DNA of 44,433 bases from Gallibacterium salpingitidis (GTDB lineage Bacteria; Pseudomonadota; Gammaproteobacteria; Enterobacterales; Pasteurellaceae): assembly GCF_001678495.1 (NCBI RefSeq), contig NZ_JTJL01000015.1, forward strand, positions 1 through 44,433, in the 5' to 3' direction. Within the stretch, counting starts at the first letter, position 1, and every line of letters begins with the position of its first letter. Shown here piece after piece: positions 39,635 to 44,433 of this stretch. A program made the translations under genes and the position numbers. The notes below the pieces were generated by a model. That model was not told the origin of the DNA and did no database searches. It saw only the letters and a list, made by a program, of their open reading frames with translations.

Positions 39635-40527
39635 GTTTTTGGTTAAGTGCATTAGGATTGACGTTAGTGATTGCGTTGATTTGCTTTTTTCCGTTATTAC
39701 GGCAAAGAAAACAGCAGAAAAATATTGAACGTGAAGCCTTTAACAAAGCTTTCTATTTTGATCGTCTAAAAGAGCTGGAACAAGCGGCTGCACAAGGATT
39801 ATTGGATAACGAACAACAATTAAAAATCGAGTTACAACAAGCGTTACTGACGGATATTCCAAGCAAGACAAATAATGTTGCGCAATCACAACAACAATTC
39901 GGTAAAGTTTGGTTTGTTACTGCATTTTTATTGTTATTTGCGTTAGCGGGAGCGAGCTATTTTGCGGTAGGTTCGTGGCGTACGCAAGAGATGTTAGAGC
40001 AATCTTATACAAAATTGCCACAATTATTTGCACGATTACAAGATGAGCAGAAAAAGCCACTTTCTGATAGTGAAATTGAACAATTTATTGTTGCATTGAG
40101 ATTGGATTTGCAAAAACATCCGGAGAATGCAGAAAATTGGTGGTTGTTAGGGCAGATGGGAATGGCAACTGACAAAGCGCAATTGGCAATGGATAGTTAT
40201 GCCAAAGCTTATCAGTTAGTGCCAACGGATTTAACCTATAAATTGTCGTATGCCAGAATCTTAATGTTCTCGCAGGATCAAAATGATAATAGCAAAGGGC
40301 GTACGTTATTGTCTGAAGTGATTCGTCAGGATCATAGTAATGCAGATGCGTTAGGCTTATTAGCCTTTGATAGTTTCCAACGTGGTGACTATAAAATGGC
40401 AATTGTGAGTTGGAATATGATGTTACAGCTATTAGCACCAGATGATCCGAAACGCCAATTATTGGAACGTAGTATTGAGAATGCTCGTCAAGAGTTACAG
40501 CGCCAAGAGCAAAGTCAGCAAAAATAA
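39631..40527 (+). CDS. ccmI: Cytochrome c maturation TPR protein CcmI
   Basis: CcmI binds the C-terminus of apocytochrome c and presents it to CcmFH. The 298-residue protein has an N-terminal membrane helix (about 4-24), a cytoplasmic loop, and a second helix (about 90-110). A periplasmic TPR domain follows (ENWWLLGQMGMATDKAQLAMDSYAKAYQL and ADALGLLAFDSFQRGDYKMAIVSWNMML). It corresponds to the C-terminal half of E. coli CcmH and overlaps ccmH by four bases. It ends the operon. Confidence 0.93.
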   Translation: MSFWLSALGLTLVIALICFFPLLRQRKQQKNIEREAFNKAFYFDRLKELEQAAAQGLLDNEQQLKIELQQALLTDIPSKTNNVAQSQQQFGKVWFVTAFLLLFALAGASYFAVGSWRTQEMLEQSYTKLPQLFARLQDEQKKPLSDSEIEQFIVALRLDLQKHPENAENWWLLGQMGMATDKAQLAMDSYAKAYQLVPTDLTYKLSYARILMFSQDQNDNSKGRTLLSEVIRQDHSNADALGLLAFDSFQRGDYKMAIVSWNMMLQLLAPDDPKRQLLERSIENARQELQRQEQSQQK

Positions 40528-40540
40528 CCTTAAAATTATG

Positions 40541-40570
40541 ATTAGGCTTAATGAAAAAATTAAGCCTAAT
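40541..40570 (+). terminator. ccm operon terminator
   Basis: ATTAGGCTTAAT and ATTAAGCCTAAT form a perfect 12-bp stem around a 6-nt loop, followed by ACTTTTATC, 14 bases past the ccmI stop. Confidence 0.8.
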
Positions 40571-40668
40571 ACTTTTATCACAATGACAATCTTAGTAGAG
40601 TATTATAGTTTGTCATTTTTCTCACAATAAATTGCCACAAGATTTTTTCATTTTTAAAGGAGTACCTA

Positions 40669-41163
40669 ATGATCCCAATGCTTGGTATTACTGGTTATAG
40701 CGGTACTGGCAAAACAACCTTATTAGAAAAATTATTACCGTTATTGGCAGCGCAAGGTATTCGTACTGCGGTTATCAAACATACACACCATAATGTGCAA
40801 TTAGATAAACCAGGAAAAGATAGCTGGCGTATGAAAGAAGCTGGCGCACAACAGGTAATTATGACTTGTGATCAACGTTGGGCATTAATGACAGAAACTC
40901 CACAACCAGTAACGCTAAATTATTTAGCGCAACAATTTGATCCACAATTGGTTGATTTAATTTTAGTGGAAGGCTTTAAACAAGAACCGATCGCTAAAAT
41001 TATGTTGCATCGTCAAGCAATAGAAAAACCATTACCAGAGTTTGATGAGCATATTGTTGCATTAGCGTTAGATTATCAATTGATAACAGATTTACCTGTA
41101 TTAGATATTAATCAGCCACAACAAATTGCTGATTTTATTGGTAAATTTTATCGCCAGTTATAG
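40669..41163 (+). CDS. mobB: Molybdopterin-guanine dinucleotide biosynthesis protein MobB
   Basis: MobB is a GTP-binding accessory protein that assists MobA in making the bis-MGD cofactor of molybdoenzymes such as nitrate, DMSO or TMAO reductases. The 164-residue protein has the P-loop GYSGTGKTT (9-17), VIKHTHHNVQLDKPGKDSWR and VDLILVEGFKQEPIAKI, typical of MobB. AAAGGAG lies ten bases upstream of ATG. MobA is not adjacent. The mdtD-like gene follows after 13 bases. Confidence 0.95.
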   Translation: MIPMLGITGYSGTGKTTLLEKLLPLLAAQGIRTAVIKHTHHNVQLDKPGKDSWRMKEAGAQQVIMTCDQRWALMTETPQPVTLNYLAQQFDPQLVDLILVEGFKQEPIAKIMLHRQAIEKPLPEFDEHIVALALDYQLITDLPVLDINQPQQIADFIGKFYRQL

Positions 41164-41176
41164 GAATAATAACAAT

Positions 41177-42580
41177 ATGGCAGTAGCTTTAAGTAAAGAA
41201 CATCGCGGATTAGCTTGGATTGCCTCGTTTGCCTTTTTTATGCAAACGTTGGACGTCACTATTCTTAATACCGCATTACCTATGATTGCCCATGATTTAC
41301 ATGAATCGCCATTAAATATGCAACTAACAGTAATTAGTTATGCGTTGACGGTTGCCTTATTTATGCCATTAAGCGGTTGGTTGGCAGATCGTCATGGTAC
41401 GCTAACTATTTTCCGTTATGCGGTTTTGTTATTTGTACTGGGATCAGTGTTTTGCGCTATGTCGGGATCGTTAGATATTTTAATTTTATCGCGGATTGTA
41501 CAAGGTATTGGTGGCGCGATTATGATGCCAGTAGCGCGTTTAACCTTGATCAAAGCAGTGCCAAAAACGGAATTATTACCAGCATGGAATTTAATGGCGA
41601 TGGCGGGATTAACCGGCCCGATCTTAGGGCCGTTATTAGGTGGTTGGTTGGTAACTTATGCTTCTTGGCATTGGATCTTTTTAATCAATATTCCTGTTGG
41701 TTTATTAGGTATCTTTTTTGCCCGTTTTTATATGCCAAATTTGACAGGTGCTCGTTCTAGTTTTGATCGTATTGGCTTTGTGCTCTTTTCTGGCGGTATT
41801 GTGTTAGCGACATTAGGGTTGGATTTTATTGGTGAAGCGAATCGAGAACGCGATTTGTCAGTCATTTTTATTTTAATTGGTGCATTATCTCTTGTCGGTT
41901 ATGTCTTTTATGCAAGAGGCAAACGTAATGTGTTATTTCCACTTTCTGTCTTTTTTAATCGGACGTTTACGTTAAGTATGATTGGCAATGTATTAATTCG
42001 TTTGTCGGCGTCTGGAGTACCGTTTTTGTTACCATTAATGCTGCAAATTGGTTTGGGTTATCCAGCAGATCAGGCTGGTATGTTGATGGTGCCGTTAGCG
42101 ATTAGTTCGATTATTATGAAACCAATTATTACTAGAATTTTGACAAAATTCGGCTATAAACGAACCTTAATTAGCGCGAGTATTCTACTCACCTTTGCGG
42201 TCATTGGGTTAGGTTTTATTGGTTATAGTCAGAATCTGATTTTTAGTATCTTGATCATTATGTTTTATGGTGCTTGTATTTCGATGATCTTTTCTAGTGT
42301 TAATACGTTAATGGTCAGCGAATTAAAAGATGATCAAGTTAGTGCTGGTACGACTTTATTGAGTATTGTGCAACAAATAGGAATTAGTTTAGGAATTGCA
42401 GTTGCTTCGGTAGTGTTGAATTTATATCATCATCATGCTGGACAACAAGAATTGCTACATAGTTTCAGTAATACTTTCTTTACTTTGTCTGTATTTGGTG
42501 TGTTATCAATGCTGACATTTCTGCTTTTCCGCAGTAACGTTGGCGAATCTATGCACCATAAAAGTAATACAACAGAATAG
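41177..42580 (+). CDS. mdtD: MFS drug-efflux-type transporter (DHA2, MdtD-like)
   Basis: This is a 467-residue inner-membrane major facilitator with about 14 hydrophobic segments. The DHA2 signature DVTILNTALPMIAHDL lies in TM1, motif A (GWLADRHGT) after TM2 and LNMQLTVISYALTVALFMPLSG matches E. coli MdtD. In E. coli mdtD belongs to the mdtABCD operon; no RND pump genes are present here, so substrate and role are open. ATG 41177 has AGGA 11 bases upstream; a longer frame starts inside mobB. Confidence 0.85.
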   Translation: MAVALSKEHRGLAWIASFAFFMQTLDVTILNTALPMIAHDLHESPLNMQLTVISYALTVALFMPLSGWLADRHGTLTIFRYAVLLFVLGSVFCAMSGSLDILILSRIVQGIGGAIMMPVARLTLIKAVPKTELLPAWNLMAMAGLTGPILGPLLGGWLVTYASWHWIFLINIPVGLLGIFFARFYMPNLTGARSSFDRIGFVLFSGGIVLATLGLDFIGEANRERDLSVIFILIGALSLVGYVFYARGKRNVLFPLSVFFNRTFTLSMIGNVLIRLSASGVPFLLPLMLQIGLGYPADQAGMLMVPLAISSIIMKPIITRILTKFGYKRTLISASILLTFAVIGLGFIGYSQNLIFSILIIMFYGACISMIFSSVNTLMVSELKDDQVSAGTTLLSIVQQIGISLGIAVASVVLNLYHHHAGQQELLHSFSNTFFTLSVFGVLSMLTFLLFRSNVGESMHHKSNTTE

Positions 42581-42710
42581 TTATGTCATTTAGTTATAAT
42601 GAACGACTTTTTGTTATTTCATTTTTACCATTAACTGACTAAGCTATATCGCGATAATGAATGCGTTTTCTATTCAGGGCGCATAAGTGATGACTACGGG
42701 GAGTAACCAA

Positions 42711-44315
42711 ATGAAATTTAAACAAGTTTTTGCATTAAGTGCAGCGGCAACTGCATTATTGAGTACAGCTAGTTTTGTTCATGCAGAAAAAACATTTATT
42801 AACTGTACTAGCCGCTATCCGCAAGGGATTAGCCCAGCGTTGGTGATGGATGGTATTTCTTATAATGCTAGCTCACAGCAAGTATATGATCGTTTAATTA
42901 ATTTTAAACGTGGTTCGACTGAAATTGAGCCGGGCTTAGCAGAAAGTTGGGATATTTCCGCTGATGGTTTAACTTACACTTTACATTTGAGAAAAGGGGT
43001 TAAATTCCATAGTAGTAAAATTTTTAAACCGACTCGTGATTTTAATGCAGACGATGTAGTATTCTCCTTTATGCGTCAATTAGATCCAAATCATCCATAT
43101 CACAATGTTTCCAAAGGAACTTATCCTTATTTTAATGCGATGAAATTCCCACAATTATTAAAATCAGTGAAGAAAATTGATGATAATACAGTGGAAATTA
43201 CGCTAACACGCCAAGATGCAACTTTCTTGCCTACCTTAGGTATGGATTTTCTTTCTATCTATTCAGCGGAATATGCTGATCAAATGATGAAAAAAGGTAC
43301 ACCGGAAAAAATTGATACCGACCCAATTGGTACTGGACCGTTTATGTTTGCTGGTGCGAAGTTGGATCAAGCATTACGCTATAAAGCTAACCCTGATTAC
43401 TGGCAAGGTAAAACACCAATTGATACTTTGATTTTCAGTATTACGCCGGATGCAACAGCTCGTTATGCGAAATTGCAAAAGGGACAATGCGATATGATCG
43501 ATTTCCCAAATGCAGCTGATTTAGGCAGAATGAAGAAAGATCCAAAAGTACAATTGGTATCACAACCGGGGTTAAATGTTGCTTATATTGCGTTTAATAC
43601 AGAGAAAGCACCATTTAATAATGAAAAAGTGCGTCAAGCATTGAATTATGCGGCGGATAAAGCAGCCATTATTGAGTCAGTATATCAAGGCGCAGGTATT
43701 GCAGCGAAGAATCCATTGCCACCAACGATTTGGAGCTACAACGATCGTATTCAGGATTACCCATTTGATTTAGAAAAAGCGAAAAAATTATTAGCAGAAG
43801 CAGGGTATCCAGATGGTTTTGAAACAGAACTTTGGGTACAACCGGTAGTGCGCGCTTCTAACCCAAATCCACGTCGTACAGCAGAGATTTTGCAAAATGA
43901 CTGGGCGAAGATTGGGGTAAAAGCAAAATTAGTCAGCTATGAATGGGGTGACTATATTAAACGTACTCGTGCTGGTGAATTTACCGCAGGAATTTATGGT
44001 TGGTCTGGTGACAATGGTGACCCAGATAACTTCTTATCACCATTATTAAGTTGTGAAAATGCCAATAATGGCAGCAACTATTCACGTTGGTGTAATAAAG
44101 AGTTTGATGCGCTATTAGCTAAAGCGATTGTGACATCAGATAAAAAAGTGCGTGCACCATTATATGAGCAAGCACAAGAGATCTTCCATAAAGCAGTTCC
44201 TTGGATTCCAGTAGCTCACTCTGTAAGTTATACACCATTAAGTCCGCGTGTGCGTAATTATGCACAAAGTCCGTTTGGTTATAATGCGTTTTATGGGGTA
44301 GATGTTGTTGAGTAG
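42711..44315 (+). CDS. dppA: Periplasmic dipeptide/haem-binding protein (DppA/HbpA type)
   Basis: This ABC-transporter binding protein captures dipeptides, and in some relatives haem or glutathione, for a Dpp-type permease. The 534-residue precursor has a type I signal peptide cleaved after VHA (residue 25) and no lipobox cysteine, unlike the HbpA lipoprotein of Haemophilus. Landmarks include NASSQQVYDRLINFKRGSTE, YTLHLRKGVKFH, FNADDVVFSFMRQLD, NPLPPTIWSYND and GWSGDNGDPDNFLSPLLSC. Cysteines at 32 (INCTS), GQCDM and the SC...RWC pair match the two disulfides known in E. coli DppA. GGGAG precedes ATG 42711. No permease genes are adjacent. Confidence 0.9.
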   Translation: MKFKQVFALSAAATALLSTASFVHAEKTFINCTSRYPQGISPALVMDGISYNASSQQVYDRLINFKRGSTEIEPGLAESWDISADGLTYTLHLRKGVKFHSSKIFKPTRDFNADDVVFSFMRQLDPNHPYHNVSKGTYPYFNAMKFPQLLKSVKKIDDNTVEITLTRQDATFLPTLGMDFLSIYSAEYADQMMKKGTPEKIDTDPIGTGPFMFAGAKLDQALRYKANPDYWQGKTPIDTLIFSITPDATARYAKLQKGQCDMIDFPNAADLGRMKKDPKVQLVSQPGLNVAYIAFNTEKAPFNNEKVRQALNYAADKAAIIESVYQGAGIAAKNPLPPTIWSYNDRIQDYPFDLEKAKKLLAEAGYPDGFETELWVQPVVRASNPNPRRTAEILQNDWAKIGVKAKLVSYEWGDYIKRTRAGEFTAGIYGWSGDNGDPDNFLSPLLSCENANNGSNYSRWCNKEFDALLAKAIVTSDKKVRAPLYEQAQEIFHKAVPWIPVAHSVSYTPLSPRVRNYAQSPFGYNAFYGVDVVE

Positions 44316-44318
44316 TAG

Positions 44319-44343
44319 AGAAAGCGGGCATAGCCCGCTTTCT
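44319..44343 (+). terminator. dppA terminator
   Basis: AGAAAGCGGGC and GCCCGCTTTCT form an 11-bp stem with a 3-nt ATA loop, four bases past the dppA stop, followed by ATTAAG. The GC-rich stem is strong, although the T tract is short. Confidence 0.8.
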
Positions 44344-44433
44344 ATTAAGAACTAATCTAAATTTTTTCAATAATTTTAATAAAAGATTCTTGGGTTCCCT
44401 CTTACTCTTGCCCGAATGTAAATAAGATTTTCA

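Noticed and set aside
42647..42656. TATCGCGATA palindrome upstream of dppA
   Set aside because: Ten bases is short enough to arise by chance and no known regulator site matches.
1..44433. CRISPR arrays, insertion sequences, prophage, integrase/attachment sites, toxin-antitoxin or defence genes
   Set aside because: I looked for spaced direct repeats, terminal inverted repeats with transposase-like frames and defence motifs; none was visible. The only tandem array is the in-frame rnfC repeat.

Overview
The window is an ordinary, gene-dense chromosomal stretch of an AT-rich gammaproteobacterium, almost certainly a member of the Pasteurellaceae. This rests on the gene content and order (rnfABCDGE-nth, tig-clpP-clpX, glyQ and glyS separated by two small thiol-chemistry genes, rppH-tauE-lgt-thyA, ccmA-I, a PCMH-type ThyA of 283 residues) and on a perfect Haemophilus-type DNA uptake sequence (AAGTGCGGT) built into the tig terminator. 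The genus cannot be fixed from sequence alone.

Layout. 1-2 kb: ychF and pth (minus). 2-6 kb: the fructose PTS operon fruBKA (minus), then a C4-dicarboxylate transporter (plus) behind a well-formed FNR-type promoter. 7.5-13.5 kb (minus): a DUF454 membrane protein (ybaN) behind a Fur-box-like palindrome, a Bacillus-like ornithine aminotransferase, the tig-clpP-clpX proteostasis cluster and a cytochrome b561. 13.6-14.9 kb: a YeeZ-like oxidoreductase and a four-tRNA operon (Met-Leu-Gln-Gln) with a stable-RNA promoter. 15-17 kb: nagBA (minus). 17-21.4 kb: glyQ, GST-like, glutaredoxin-like, glyS. 21.4-29.5 kb (minus): the Rnf/Rsx electron-transport operon rnfABCDGE with nth, then a neurotransmitter:sodium-symporter family gene. 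29.6-33.6 kb: sanA, then rppH-tauE-lgt-thyA. 33.8-40.5 kb: complete cytochrome c maturation operon ccmABCDEFGHI. 40.7-44.4 kb: mobB, an MdtD-like exporter and a DppA-like binding protein.

Together the genes describe a facultatively anaerobic, sugar- and amino-sugar-using host-associated bacterium. It imports and phosphorylates fructose, degrades GlcNAc-6-P, exchanges C4-dicarboxylates under low oxygen, runs an ion-motive Rnf complex and assembles c-type cytochromes for anaerobic respiration.

I found no convincing undescribed multi-gene system. The points most worth a second look are the Fur-like 16-bp palindrome in front of ybaN, the exact 135-bp tandem repeat (with a 270-bp higher-order pattern) in rnfC, the isolated Bacillus-like rocD, the Ala replacing a sodium-site Asn in the NSS transporter, the scarcity of uptake sequences, and a possible gene remnant in front of glyS. 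Family assignments come from recognised motifs and remembered homologues; no database search was run.
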